From an uncultured beta proteobacterium (GTDB lineage Bacteria; Pseudomonadota; Gammaproteobacteria; Burkholderiales; Burkholderiaceae): a stretch of DNA of 33,080 bases. Below, one piece after another: positions 7,141 through 15,410 of the stretch (positions are counted from its first letter, which is position 1; the number at the start of each line of letters is the position of its first letter). The notes under the pieces are model-generated. The model had not been told where the DNA came from, searched no databases, and saw only the letters and a program-made list of their open reading frames with translations. Made by a program: the position numbers and the translations under genes. The DNA lies in contig CAJEZV010000012.1 in assembly GCA_903995005.1 (NCBI GenBank), positions 1 through 33,080 of the forward strand. Direction: 5' to 3'.

Positions 7141-8634
7141 ATGACCGAGCTTTTAAATGAACGCTTCCCAGTGATCCTTGTTGAAGATGATGAAGACCTT
7201 CGAGAGGCCATTGCAGTGACTCTAAGAATGAAGGGTATCGACTTTGTGACGCATCAACGTGCAGAGACTGTAGTGCCTTTGCTCCGGCCAGGTCTGAACA
7301 CTGTATTAGTGACGGACTACAAACTACCTGGTATGACAGGGATTGATTTACTCAAGATTGCACAAAAGGAATGTCCTGACTTACCAGTCGTCATCATGAC
7401 TGCATTTGCCGATGCCAAACTTGCGGTTGAAGCACTTAAAGCTGGTGCTCGTGATTTTTTAATTAAGCCCTTTGTACCGCAGCAACTCATTGAAATTATC
7501 TCGCGCTATCACGCACCCAATATTGCGCCAGCTACAACACCTGCACTAACAATACATAAGTCCAAAACTGAAACAGTCGGTTCAGAGATTAGCCCGGTTG
7601 AGCACAACATTATTGCAGTAGACCCAAAAACCGTTGCGATTTTTTCTCGTTGCGAAAGAGTGGCGGCTACGGATACTAGCGTACTAATAACCGGTGAGTC
7701 AGGCGCCGGTAAAGAAGTGGTAGCACACCATATTCACAAAACATCTAAGCGAACAAATGGTCCTTATGTCGCGATTAATTGTGCAGCTATTCCTGACACA
7801 CTCTTGGAGTCGATTTTATTTGGCCATGAAAAAGGCTCTTTTACCGGTGCCACGAAAGCGCAAGCCGGTAAGTTTGAACAAGCTAATAAAGGTACGCTTT
7901 TTTTAGATGAAATCGGTGAGATGCCAGCAACTCTTCAAACTAAATTGTTAAGAGTGCTACAAGATAAAAAGATTGAGCGGATTGGTTCAACTGATTCAAT
8001 TCAAGCGGACGTGCGCATCATCGCTGCAACCAACTTGAATCTTCAAGACCAAGTTAAAGCTGGAAAATTTAGGGAAGATTTGTACTTTCGCTTAAACGTC
8101 TTCCCAATTCACGTTCTAGAACTTCGCAAACGCCCATTAGATATCATTCCACTGGCTGAATTCTTTCTCAAGCGCTACAGCATCAATATTGGGCGAGATT
8201 CTTTAACTCTTAGCAATGCCGCTAAAGCCTTGCTTCAAAAATATACCTGGCCAGGAAATGTTCGGGAACTAGAGAACATTATTCAACGCGCAGTATTGCT
8301 TGCCGATAGCGATCAAATTTATGCTGAGGACCTTGAGCTAGATGAGTCCCATTTAAGTCATGCCAGTTCGATCCCTGATCATGGGAACCACACCGCTCAA
8401 AGCCCAAATACTCTGAATTTGAACCCCAAAAATACAGAAAATGGCACAGAAATTGCATTAATTAAGGGTGATATTGGTCAAGATATTGAGTCTGTAGAGC
8501 GCGAACATATCCTCAAGGTCTTGGCTGAAGTAAATGGAAATAGAACAAAAGCCGTAGAAATATTAGGAATTTCAGCAAGAGCGCTGCGCTACAAGCTCAA
8601 ATCCTATAAGGAAGCTGGCTTTCTAAATGAATAA
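7141..8634 (+). CDS. fleR: FleR/FlrC-like sigma-54-dependent response regulator
   Basis: NtrC-family activator. The receiver domain (about 1-120) has the acidic pair EDDED and phospho-acceptor D59 in VTDYKLPGMTG, then T in IMTAFAD and K in FLIKPF. The central AAA+ domain (about 155-390) has Walker A GESGAGKE, the sigma-54 contact loop GSFTGATKAQAG (a GSFTGA variant of GAFTGA), Walker B GTLFLDEIGEM and the sensor WPGNVRELENII. The C-terminus is a Fis-type helix-turn-helix (GNRTKAVEILGISARALRYKLK). It is paired with fleS, with fliE downstream. A sigma-54 promoter consensus lies in its own linker-coding DNA, so it may activate fliE from within the gene. Confidence 0.95.
   Translation: MTELLNERFPVILVEDDEDLREAIAVTLRMKGIDFVTHQRAETVVPLLRPGLNTVLVTDYKLPGMTGIDLLKIAQKECPDLPVVIMTAFADAKLAVEALKAGARDFLIKPFVPQQLIEIISRYHAPNIAPATTPALTIHKSKTETVGSEISPVEHNIIAVDPKTVAIFSRCERVAATDTSVLITGESGAGKEVVAHHIHKTSKRTNGPYVAINCAAIPDTLLESILFGHEKGSFTGATKAQAGKFEQANKGTLFLDEIGEMPATLQTKLLRVLQDKKIERIGSTDSIQADVRIIAATNLNLQDQVKAGKFREDLYFRLNVFPIHVLELRKRPLDIIPLAEFFLKRYSINIGRDSLTLSNAAKALLQKYTWPGNVRELENIIQRAVLLADSDQIYAEDLELDESHLSHASSIPDHGNHTAQSPNTLNLNPKNTENGTEIALIKGDIGQDIESVEREHILKVLAEVNGNRTKAVEILGISARALRYKLKSYKEAGFLNE
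8442..8457 (+). promoter_or_regulatory. Sigma-54 promoter consensus inside the 3' part of fleR, facing fliE
   Basis: TGGCACAGAAATTGCA matches the -24/-12 consensus TGGCAC-N5-TTGCA at every fixed position with the correct GG-N10-GC spacing. It lies in DNA encoding the linker between the AAA+ and DNA-binding domains of FleR, about 225 bp upstream of the fliE ATG. Transcription would start near 8468. FliE is a sigma-54/FlrC-class gene in several bacteria with FleSR-type systems, so the position makes sense, but a chance match in coding DNA is possible. Confidence 0.6.
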
Positions 8635-8681
8635 GCAATCTTAGTGGTTATTTTGTGTATTTTTGATAGATAATTAGGCAT

Positions 8682-9005
8682 ATGAGTACAACTAACGTCG
8701 ATTCTATGATTACCCGGATGCAAGCCCTTGCCGCTGCAGCCAGTGGTAAGCCCATTGCTAGTGATAACCCGGCAGATAATGGCGTTGACTTCTCTGCCGC
8801 TCTAAAACACGCCATTGAGAATGTGAACACAGCTCAAAATAGCGCCCAAGCTAAAGCCCAGTCTTTTTCCACAGGCGCTTCCGATACTTCCTTGGAAGAT
8901 GTGATTGTCTCCCTCCAAAAAGCTAACCTTTCCTTGCAGGGCATGATTGCAGTCCGCAACCGATTGGTTGATGCGTACAAAGAAGTGACCAACATGCAGG
9001 TTTAA
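8682..9005 (+). CDS. fliE: FliE, hook-basal body junction protein
   Basis: Small exported protein linking the MS ring to the rod. It has 107 residues, normal for FliE. The C-terminal half carries the family signature: SLEDVIVSLQKANLSLQGMIAVRNRLVDAYKE is recognisable, ending in the typical NMQV. The ATG at 8682 is preceded by TAGG at a short distance. Unlike many clusters, it is not directly upstream of fliF but alone after fleSR, and a strong bidirectional terminator follows. It is probably transcribed from the sigma-54 site in fleR and/or by readthrough from fleSR. Confidence 0.95.
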   Translation: MSTTNVDSMITRMQALAAAASGKPIASDNPADNGVDFSAALKHAIENVNTAQNSAQAKAQSFSTGASDTSLEDVIVSLQKANLSLQGMIAVRNRLVDAYKEVTNMQV

Positions 9006-9028
9006 TTGGACTGTATGCCAATCTATCC

Positions 9029-9055
9029 AAAGCCTAGCTTAGTCTAGGCTTTTTT
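9029..9055. terminator. Bidirectional intrinsic terminator between fliE and the flhB-like gene
   Basis: Perfect 9-bp stem AAAGCCTAG / CTAGGCTTT with a 6-base loop, followed by further T residues on + and mirrored by A residues (T on -). It sits exactly between convergent fliE and the flhB-like gene, whose stop codon overlaps the T tract. Confidence 0.85.
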
Positions 9056-9341
9056 ATTGCTCAGCCCCTGGCTTGGGAATTTGTTTGCCATCTAACTCAT
9101 AAGCCCAGGCCAAAACTTCTGCAACTGCGGCATACAATTTAGGTGGCACCAGTTCGTTTAGCTTTAATTGCATCAAAAATTCAACCAATTCTGGCTCCGT
9201 TCTTGTTGGAATTCCAAGCTCTTTCGCCTTTGCCAAAATTGCATCTGCCACAAAACCCTCTCCCTGGCCGGTCACTCTTGGGGCAGAGCTATTGATCTCA
9301 TAGGCTAGCGCTACTGCCTTGCGGGTTTTCTTGGGATCCAT
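9054..9341 (-). CDS. Stand-alone FlhB C-terminal domain protein (FhlB/YlqH-like)
   Basis: A 95-residue protein matching only the cytoplasmic tail of FlhB/YscU export-switch proteins: RKAVALAYEINSSAPRV at the start and LVPPKLYAAVAEVLAWAYEL at the end. The autocleavage motif NPTH that precedes this segment in FlhB is absent, and there are no membrane segments. It begins directly after the stop of the FliK-like gene (TAAATG), so the two are coupled. The pairing of a FliK-like and an FlhB-tail-like gene is seen in other bacteria and suggests a role around export-substrate switching, but the function here is inferred. Confidence 0.85.
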   Translation of the reverse strand: MDPKKTRKAVALAYEINSSAPRVTGQGEGFVADAILAKAKELGIPTRTEPELVEFLMQLKLNELVPPKLYAAVAEVLAWAYELDGKQIPKPGAEQ

Positions 9342-10400
9342 TTATGGGAGCACTTCATTCTTAAGACTCACATAGACTTCGGAGTCAAGCTGACTGCGCA
9401 CCTGATCAATAAGCTCCTGAAAGGTCTTGGTAAACACTTCTTGAGACTTCAGATCAGTTACTTGAATGGACAACTGAACAGTTTCGCCAAACTGAGTTCC
9501 GATCACCTTGATTGGGCCCAAATTTGGAAGTGTTATATCCATAGTCAGCTGACTTCCCTTTTGCAATTGATGGGGGTCATTGGGGTCAGCGCTCCAGCAA
9601 TCTTCACGGTATAAACGCCCCTCAACCCTTGGCATCAGTTGCCCCTGCCATAGCAAATCGCCACGTAACAATAACTTAACTGAATCGCGCGCCGAAGGTG
9701 AATCTGCAGATACCTGAGCAATCAATTTAGCCGCTTTTTCTTCAAAACCTGTAACGTCAAGCAAGGCACCATCAGCCTCAACACCTGTCGGGAAGACTAA
9801 CTTTTTTAACTGATCGGCAGCAAAAATCCCGCTATTTTGTAAACTTTGATATAACAAACCCATAGCCACTTTTGGGTCAATTTGTCCTGAATTTATGCTA
9901 ACCGCATTTGGCCAATTGACAACCGCCTCGGATGCCAGCTTCTGATTATTTTGAGTAGCAATTAGCTTACCTAATTCTGGAACGTCCACCTCTAAAATAT
10001 CGGAGAGCAGTTGGCCAAGTGCTGCGCTACCTGTCTGATCAATCCGGCTTAAGTTTTGCGATAGCAGATTGGTCATATCGGTTCGCTGATTCTCAGGAGA
10101 GATCAGTCCGTTTTGACCAAGCCTAGAAGAGATCTCGAGCAAAACAGCCTTATCCATGCGCGGCTCTAATGAATGCAACTCAGCAGAGCCAGATTTAGAA
10201 ACCGCATCTTGAATAGCATCATGCAATGCATGCCCTGCAGCTGAGTTGACTACTGGCATAGGCATATTGAGCGCCACACGAGGATCAATTGCAGAAAGAC
10301 TTTCAACTATCGCTGGCGCAGAAGGAGGGGAAATCAGATCATTGCGCTGAAAGTCAATAATATTACCAACCGGTAGGTTTGATGGGATTTGGATTGCCAT
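9342..10400 (-). CDS. FliK-like flagellar hook-length control family protein
   Basis: A 352-residue protein with a poorly conserved helical N-terminus and a C-terminal domain with the FliK pattern: MDITLPNLGPIKVIGTQFG, then alternating VQLSIQVTD and an amphipathic helix (FQELIDQVRSQLDSEV). The ORF track starts at a TTG (10412), but ATG 10400 (MAIQIPSNL) has a G-rich ribosome binding site (GGGGG, 5 bases upstream) and is preferred. It is followed without a gap by the FlhB-tail gene. Because the gene after fliJ may be the true fliK, this one could be a second FliK-type protein rather than the main hook ruler. Confidence 0.75.
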   Translation of the reverse strand: MAIQIPSNLPVGNIIDFQRNDLISPPSAPAIVESLSAIDPRVALNMPMPVVNSAAGHALHDAIQDAVSKSGSAELHSLEPRMDKAVLLEISSRLGQNGLISPENQRTDMTNLLSQNLSRIDQTGSAALGQLLSDILEVDVPELGKLIATQNNQKLASEAVVNWPNAVSINSGQIDPKVAMGLLYQSLQNSGIFAADQLKKLVFPTGVEADGALLDVTGFEEKAAKLIAQVSADSPSARDSVKLLLRGDLLWQGQLMPRVEGRLYREDCWSADPNDPHQLQKGSQLTMDITLPNLGPIKVIGTQFGETVQLSIQVTDLKSQEVFTKTFQELIDQVRSQLDSEVYVSLKNEVLP

Positions 10401-10454
10401 ACACACCCCCAAAAAAATGCTTAATCATTCAATGGCATTTTGCCATCAATATGC

Positions 10455-10877
10455 TTAATTAAGACTTTTTGTAACCTCAATAGCGGCATTGGACTCTTCG
10501 TCTCTAGAAGACATTTGGCTCCAGGCCTCCCTCAAATCCGCAAGGACGCCCATCACCTGGTCCAGTCTTTCTATATTTCGGTCCAAGCGCGCTGCAAGAA
10601 TTTCCCTTAGAGACCACTCGTAAACCAAATTCAAATTCTCAGCAATGCCAGCACCCCGCTCATGGTCTAAGCATGCTAACAAACCCTGTTGAATGAGGTC
10701 ATGAGCCTTATTGAAAGCCTCTATACCATCGCCCCCATTTTCCATGGAGAACTTTGCAATACGCAAATGATCTAAAACACGGTCATAAATCAGAACAATT
10801 AACTGCGTAGAACCAAAAGAGGCAACGGCAGTATCAGCATCATTATGAGCATAGGCAGTAGCAGATTTATTACGCAT
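10455..10877 (-). CDS. fliS: FliS flagellin export chaperone
   Basis: Cytosolic chaperone that binds the C-terminal helix of flagellin and prevents premature polymerisation. It has 140 residues. The N-terminus carries the FliS pattern of a Tyr-containing segment (SATAYAHND) followed by LIVLIYDRVLDHLRIA, and the middle helix has NLNLVYEWSLREI. It starts 8 bp after the fliD stop, the normal fliD-fliS order. The FliK-like gene follows 54 bp later. A short hairpin (ATGGCA-TTT-TGCCAT) lies in that gap, with no proper T tract directly behind it. Confidence 0.93.
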   Translation of the reverse strand: MRNKSATAYAHNDADTAVASFGSTQLIVLIYDRVLDHLRIAKFSMENGGDGIEAFNKAHDLIQQGLLACLDHERGAGIAENLNLVYEWSLREILAARLDRNIERLDQVMGVLADLREAWSQMSSRDEESNAAIEVTKSLN

Positions 10878-10885
10878 TTTTTGAA

Positions 10886-12646
10886 TTAGTTTTTATTATT
10901 GTTAAGAGCGTCTAGGGCGCTTGTTAGCGCGGTACTGGTTGAGGATAATTCAAACAGCAACTTGTTTAACGCTGAATACTGAGTAATTAATTGAGCTTGC
11001 TTAGAATCAAGTCTAGTTTGTATCGCTTCTTGTTGCTTTTCAAGTGACCAAATGGTTTCTTGTTCGTAACTAATAATAGATGTTATTGCACCGGAGCTAC
11101 CTGTCTGAGAGGTGATGTAGTCGTCCAAGCCATCAGTAGATGAGGCATCAGTAGAAAAATACACTCCTTGAGATAATATGGTTTGTAGCTCGTTACTTAA
11201 TGTGCCTAAATCATTGCTTACCGCATGATCATAATTAGTTTGGTTAAATTGTGCAGTGCCATCTAGCTGCAAATCGATTCCCAATGTACTCAAGCTAATT
11301 GTTTTGGCCTCACCAGATAACTGATAAGAAATACCCTGGGCAAAACGACTTTTAATCTCGGCAATAAACGATAAGGTTGACGGAGAACTCGCAAAACTTC
11401 CCGGTGTTTTAGAGTTATAGCTGTTGGCTGTCATCGTCTTGTAAGTAGAAATTAAATCGTTGTATGCTGTGATCAGCGTATTGATTTGTGTTTTTGCTAC
11501 ATTCTCACCGGCTGAAATCGTGATTGAGGACGTTGTGTTCGTTGCGCCAGGCAACAATTGCAAGGTAAGGCCTTCTACGATATCGCTAATGGTATTGCTC
11601 TGACGAGTGTAGGATTCACCATCAAAAGTAATGCTAGCATCTGCCGCCGATTGGATCACCATCTTTGAACTAAAAACAGCAGATCCTGTATTTTCGAGAT
11701 GCGTGCTTAGCACGGTATTGGCTTGTGAACTGGTAAATACAATACTACTTGAATCAACTACGCTTGCCGTACTCCAGTCCGTCATCACACCAGTTGTAAA
11801 CTCGCCGCCTGCAGCATCAGATAAACCATTGGCAGTATTGATATCGGTATAGATCGCACCATCGGCGATATTTGCAAATGCTGCTGCTAACTGAGCAGCA
11901 GTTGCGCCTGATGTACCTGCGGTAAAAGTAAGGCCACCCAATATGACTGTCTCACCAGCGGCCAGTGGTGCAAACTCCACCTTCGCAGTCTCCGTAGTGG
12001 AGGCTGTCCCTTTGGTTGTATTAATTGTGTTGAGGCCATCATAGCTAACTGCATAGTCCGCGCCAGTCTCAGTACCTTGTATCTTAAGAGACCAACTTGT
12101 CCCAGCGGAATCCATTTGGACCACACTAGCTTGAAAATTTTCCCCAAGAGAATTAATCCAAGAAGCCAAATCGGAAATGGATGAGCTTGAATCCAAGCCC
12201 GAATCCAGGGTATCGCTGTTGTAACTATTGCCACCTACTGAAATCGTAAAACCATCAGATCCTATGCCAGCAGAGGAGGTTTCAGATGAAAATCCGGATA
12301 AACTAAAAAAACTTTGGGTAGCAACGTTATTGACAGTTAAAGAGTGGCCGCCTTTGGTGGCGCCATTTACTACGCTGGCAGACACTACCGTGCTGTCTGA
12401 ATTACTAACGGAAGCGGTTTTAAAGGTATCAGCATCCTGAAATGCCTGAATGGCATCTTGAAAAGTGGCCATCTTACTTTTGATGGTCCCCAGATCGCTA
12501 ATAACCGCACTTTGATTACTTAATTTTGCCTTGATTGCGTCAAGCGGCTTACTTTCATAAGTCATCAATTGACTGACAATTCCCGCTACGTCAATTGCGT
12601 TTGTCGTTGCTGCGCTAGAGCTCGAACTGGTGGATGATACTGCCAT
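10886..12646 (-). CDS. fliD: FliD filament cap protein
   Basis: Forms the cap under which flagellin folds at the filament tip. The N-terminal signature is clear: AIDVAGIVSQLMTYESKPLDAIKAKLSNQ. A long Ser/Thr/Gly/Ala-rich variable middle follows, then a helical C-terminus (TRLDSKQAQLITQYSALNKLL) with FliD-type coiled coil. The longest ORF begins at 12688, but the ATG at 12646 (MAVSSTSSSS) has GAGG 5 bases upstream and matches the family start, giving 586 residues. Extra upstream residues (MHYFHWVFYFFEAF) overlap the flaG terminator region and are not credible. fliS follows. Confidence 0.95.
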   Translation of the reverse strand: MAVSSTSSSSSAATTNAIDVAGIVSQLMTYESKPLDAIKAKLSNQSAVISDLGTIKSKMATFQDAIQAFQDADTFKTASVSNSDSTVVSASVVNGATKGGHSLTVNNVATQSFFSLSGFSSETSSAGIGSDGFTISVGGNSYNSDTLDSGLDSSSSISDLASWINSLGENFQASVVQMDSAGTSWSLKIQGTETGADYAVSYDGLNTINTTKGTASTTETAKVEFAPLAAGETVILGGLTFTAGTSGATAAQLAAAFANIADGAIYTDINTANGLSDAAGGEFTTGVMTDWSTASVVDSSSIVFTSSQANTVLSTHLENTGSAVFSSKMVIQSAADASITFDGESYTRQSNTISDIVEGLTLQLLPGATNTTSSITISAGENVAKTQINTLITAYNDLISTYKTMTANSYNSKTPGSFASSPSTLSFIAEIKSRFAQGISYQLSGEAKTISLSTLGIDLQLDGTAQFNQTNYDHAVSNDLGTLSNELQTILSQGVYFSTDASSTDGLDDYITSQTGSSGAITSIISYEQETIWSLEKQQEAIQTRLDSKQAQLITQYSALNKLLFELSSTSTALTSALDALNNNKN

Positions 12647-12686
12647 AAAAGCCTCAAAGAAATAAAATACCCAATGGAAGTAATGC

Positions 12687-12723
12687 AAAAGTCATGCCAA
12701 TATTTAATCGGCATGACTTTTTT
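12687..12723 (-). terminator. Intrinsic terminator downstream of flaG
   Basis: Perfect 12-bp stem AAAAGTCATGCC / GGCATGACTTTT with an 11-base loop. T residues flank both sides, so it can act on either strand, but only flaG (-) ends here. Its presence means fliD probably has its own promoter, or depends on partial readthrough. No convincing fliD promoter is visible in the 40 bp available. Confidence 0.85.
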
Positions 12724-12730
12724 ACGCAAA

Positions 12731-13126
12731 TTAGGCCTTTTGATTTACTAGGGCGCTGTTTATTTGGGCAAAAGACTGGGCGATTCTAAGCAACTCTTCA
12801 GAAGGTAACTGACGAATAATTTCGCCAGTATCTGGATTAGTCACGCGTACTACGTGATATCCAGTTGTGCTATCAACTGAGAAATTCAAATTTCGCCCCA
12901 TGGACTGAACAAAACTTTGAATTTGCTGAGCAGCCTTTGCTACTACCTCGCGGGTTGGTGCTGATGTTTCATTTACCGATGATGGCTTAATTTCCATACT
13001 GGCAACTGTCGACACTACCTCGGCATCACTACGTGCAATCTTTTGTCCAGCAACAGAATTAGGCATAGGCATTGGTGTACTCGCAGCCTGACCAGTTGAT
13101 GCCCCAATATTAGTTAAAGTATTCAT
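12731..13126 (-). CDS. flaG: FlaG family flagellar protein
   Basis: A 131-residue protein with a disordered N-terminal half and the conserved FlaG C-terminal domain: IQSFVQSMGRNLNFSVDSTTG, then VVRVTNPDTGEIIRQLPSEELLRIA. FlaG proteins sit between fliC and fliD in many polar-flagellum clusters and influence filament length. The biochemical role is not settled. The order fliC-flaG-fliD-fliS here is the classic one. It is bounded downstream by a strong terminator and upstream by a sigma-28-like element. Confidence 0.93.
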   Translation of the reverse strand: MNTLTNIGASTGQAASTPMPMPNSVAGQKIARSDAEVVSTVASMEIKPSSVNETSAPTREVVAKAAQQIQSFVQSMGRNLNFSVDSTTGYHVVRVTNPDTGEIIRQLPSEELLRIAQSFAQINSALVNQKA

Positions 13127-13151
13127 ATTTGTATCCCTGACTTATAGCTAA

Positions 13152-13178
13152 TACTCGGCCCAATCAAAATCTGACTAA
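13152..13178 (-). promoter_or_regulatory. Candidate sigma-28 (FliA) promoter for flaG
   Basis: On the - strand, TTAG-N15-GCCGAGTA resembles TAAA-N15-GCCGATAA with exact spacing. The spacer CAGATTTTGATTGG nearly repeats the CAGATTTGATTGG found in the fliC promoter. The -10 half also forms an 8-bp inverted repeat with GCCGAGTA at 13179-13186, so a weak fliC terminator is an alternative reading, although no T run follows. Confidence 0.4.
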
Positions 13179-13196
13179 GCCGAGTAAATATTGGTC

Positions 13197-14936
13197 TTAT
13201 TTCAAAAGAGACAAAATCACGTTTGGCATCTGATTGGCTTGGGCTAACATTGCTGTAGCAGCCTGTTGCATGATCTGACCTTTAGTAAGCTTTGCTGTCT
13301 CAGCCGCGAAATCCGTGTCAATAATTGCAGAACGTGAATTTTGAGTATTAACACTCTGAGTACCTAAGTTGGAAATAATGTAGCTCAAACGATTCATTTG
13401 TGAGCCAATTGTTGCGCGTTGCTCAGAAATATAATCCAAGGCGGTATCGATCGAAGACTCAAGCGCTTTAAATGCTGCCTGCCAAGTCGCGGTGCTATCG
13501 CTTGATGTGAGATCCGAAAGAGTATCGGTAATACTTGTTCCAACTTCTTGCATCTCGCTTGCTGTTCCGGTTGAGTCCGTTGCAACGTTAAGAGTATTTA
13601 CTGTAATGTAAGCATCGCTTGAGGCACCGCTTTGGAATTCTAACTTGTTATTCCCGGAACCAGTGATCACTAATTGGCCCGAATTATCGCCAGCACCGCC
13701 GTCAAATGTTGTGCCGTTATCAACCGCAGCCAACCAATCCACGACATTTTCTTTTGTAGTTTTTTGGAAGTTTTCCAAACTAATTTTTAAGCCAAATCCA
13801 ATATCAACCGTTGTATTGGTTCCTGCGTAATCAAACCATGAGTCTTGAAACTCCACATCAAAAAGCTGTGATGTTCCATACTCATCGATATAGGTTGTTG
13901 TCAAAACACCAGCGCCATCTGATGTTAATTCATAAGTTCCTGCGCCATAAGTCGCACCAGATGCATCAATATTTGTAATCTTAACTGATGTTCCATCATC
14001 TTCATCACTGGCCTGATTGATAGTCATGCCATCTAAGTCGTGGGCAATCGAGGAGCCCAACACCTTGGTTTCAGTAGCGCTAATTGTTGTTGTAATGTTT
14101 AACTTAATACCAAAATTTGAAAAGTCTAAGGTTTGTGTAACATCTCCACCCGCACCGGCATTATCAGACGTTACGTCAGCAACGCTAATGGTTTGGCTTG
14201 CGCCATATACCTTATCATCACCATTAGTGCCACTCCAGTCGGAGACTGCTGACAAGGTAATATTTTTGCCATCACCACCGTATGAGAAAGTGTAAGTAAC
14301 ACCAGCCATTTGCTTATACGCATCACTATTCACATCATAAGAAATTTCAATGTTAGCAGTTGAAACGGTCAAAGGATCGTCGCCGTTACCGTTTGCTGGA
14401 TCAAGAGCTGTATCACCTGTCAGAGCAAAATCACCACCAGCCCAATCATAAGCAACTCCACTACTTAAGTAAGTTCCTTTTTGTAAGTCACTTAACTTTG
14501 CATCCACACCAGTGGAGCTAGAAAGTAGGCTGATGCCATTAAATTTAGTTCTAGTCGAGGTTGCATTAATTTCAGTATTGAGATCACTTACCTCTGTCCT
14601 AATATTGGTGCGCTGTGTTGCAGACAAAGAGCTGTCGTAACCTTGTACTGACAATTGCTTTAAACGTAAGAGCATATCTTGAACAGTAGCTAGTGAAGAA
14701 TCTGCTGTTTGGAGCAAGTTAGTTGCATCATTTAAGTTACGAACAGACTGACTCAAGCCATTAATTTGTGACTGCATGTTTTGTGCAATCGATAGACCGG
14801 CAGCGTCATCACGTGCGCTATTGATGCGCAAGCCAGATGACAATCTTTGTACGGACTGTGCTAACGCTCCTTGAGCATTAGTAAGATTATTTTGAGCATA
14901 TAAAGATGCTAAGTTGGTATTAATTACTGTAGACAT
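13197..14936 (-). CDS. fliC: Flagellin FliC
   Basis: Major filament subunit, exported through the flagellar channel. It has 579 residues. The N-terminal D0/D1 region is canonical (MSTVINTNLASLYAQNN, then VQRLSSGLRINSARDDAAGLSIA). The C-terminal region is also canonical (SAIIDTDFAAETAKLTKGQI, ending QANQMPNVILSLLK). The central roughly 350 residues are a Gly/Asp/Thr-rich variable surface domain with no cysteines seen. The ATG has a good Shine-Dalgarno (AAGGAG, 7 bases upstream). Only one flagellin gene is present in the window. Confidence 0.97.
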   Translation of the reverse strand: MSTVINTNLASLYAQNNLTNAQGALAQSVQRLSSGLRINSARDDAAGLSIAQNMQSQINGLSQSVRNLNDATNLLQTADSSLATVQDMLLRLKQLSVQGYDSSLSATQRTNIRTEVSDLNTEINATSTRTKFNGISLLSSSTGVDAKLSDLQKGTYLSSGVAYDWAGGDFALTGDTALDPANGNGDDPLTVSTANIEISYDVNSDAYKQMAGVTYTFSYGGDGKNITLSAVSDWSGTNGDDKVYGASQTISVADVTSDNAGAGGDVTQTLDFSNFGIKLNITTTISATETKVLGSSIAHDLDGMTINQASDEDDGTSVKITNIDASGATYGAGTYELTSDGAGVLTTTYIDEYGTSQLFDVEFQDSWFDYAGTNTTVDIGFGLKISLENFQKTTKENVVDWLAAVDNGTTFDGGAGDNSGQLVITGSGNNKLEFQSGASSDAYITVNTLNVATDSTGTASEMQEVGTSITDTLSDLTSSDSTATWQAAFKALESSIDTALDYISEQRATIGSQMNRLSYIISNLGTQSVNTQNSRSAIIDTDFAAETAKLTKGQIMQQAATAMLAQANQMPNVILSLLK

Positions 14937-14998
14937 TTGACTACTCCTTAACTTGTATTTAGAGGGAACAATTCAGGGATTGCTCCCCTACCTTCTTA

Positions 14999-15026
14999 TT
15001 TACGGTTCGCCAATCAAATCTGTTTA
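14999..15026 (-). promoter_or_regulatory. Candidate sigma-28 (FliA) promoter for fliC
   Basis: On the - strand, TAAA (15023-15026), 16 bases, then ACCGTAAA (14999-15006) fits TAAA-N15-GCCGWWAA with one base of extra spacing and one mismatch. Transcription would start roughly 50-55 bp upstream of the fliC ATG. Flagellin is the standard FliA target and fliA is in this window. Confidence 0.55.
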
Positions 15027-15260
15027 GACCTATTTCACAATGTTCTCTAAGCACTCTTAGAAACTGCAGCCATATAACCGTGGAAAGGGTTCAAGGATGG
15101 ATTTATGTTAGTAACTACTATCAATATTAATCATATATTTAATAGAAATTTCAATCAAATTCTAAGAATTTTGAGTGTTTAAATCAGGCCTGCACTGGGC
15201 ATACAAAACTGAAGCGTCTCCTCAAAATCTCCAAGATGCTCAATGGTCGAGTCCAAATAC

Positions 15261-15312
15261 GGCAATTTTTGCCATTTTTAGGTAAATTGGGCTACAAATC
15301 GGGTATATTTAG
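15261..15312 (+). promoter_or_regulatory. Candidate flhA promoter with 13-bp palindromic operator
   Basis: GGCAATTTTTGCC (15261-15273), 31 bases, then ATATTTAG (15305-15312), preceded by T so that TATATT forms a good -10 box. The -35 position is poor, suggesting activator dependence. The same palindrome in the same orientation and with identical spacing precedes fliF. The expected start near 15316 leaves a leader of about 95 bases. Confidence 0.55.
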
Positions 15313-15410
15313 TCTTTAAAGTAATGCCTACCACCATATATAGTGTTTTTGCAAATTTTATGAGTGTTAAGCATGGCTTGACCCACATTTAGGATGCAAA
15401 ACATAAGCGC

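Larger units (their letters stand above)
14937..15410. other. fliC-flhA divergent intergenic region (474 bp)
   Basis: No gene is seen. It holds the candidate fliC sigma-28 promoter near its left end and the palindrome-plus-minus-10 flhA promoter near its right end. A short inverted repeat, TCTAAG-CACT-CTTAGA, lies at about 15045-15060. The middle is AT-rich with no recognisable feature. Confidence 0.7.

Noticed and set aside
8648-8830. - strand ORF over the fliE start
   Set aside because: Antisense to fliE and without independent support.
10433-10447. ATGGCA-TTT-TGCCAT palindrome between fliS and the FliK-like gene as another copy of the fliF/flhA operator
   Set aside because: The centre is two bases shorter and no ATATTTAG element is found at the matching distance.
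12647-12688. N-terminal extension of FliD (MHYFHWVFYFFEAF)
   Set aside because: Aromatic stretch unlike FliD, overlaps the flaG terminator, and the ATG at 12646 has a good Shine-Dalgarno.
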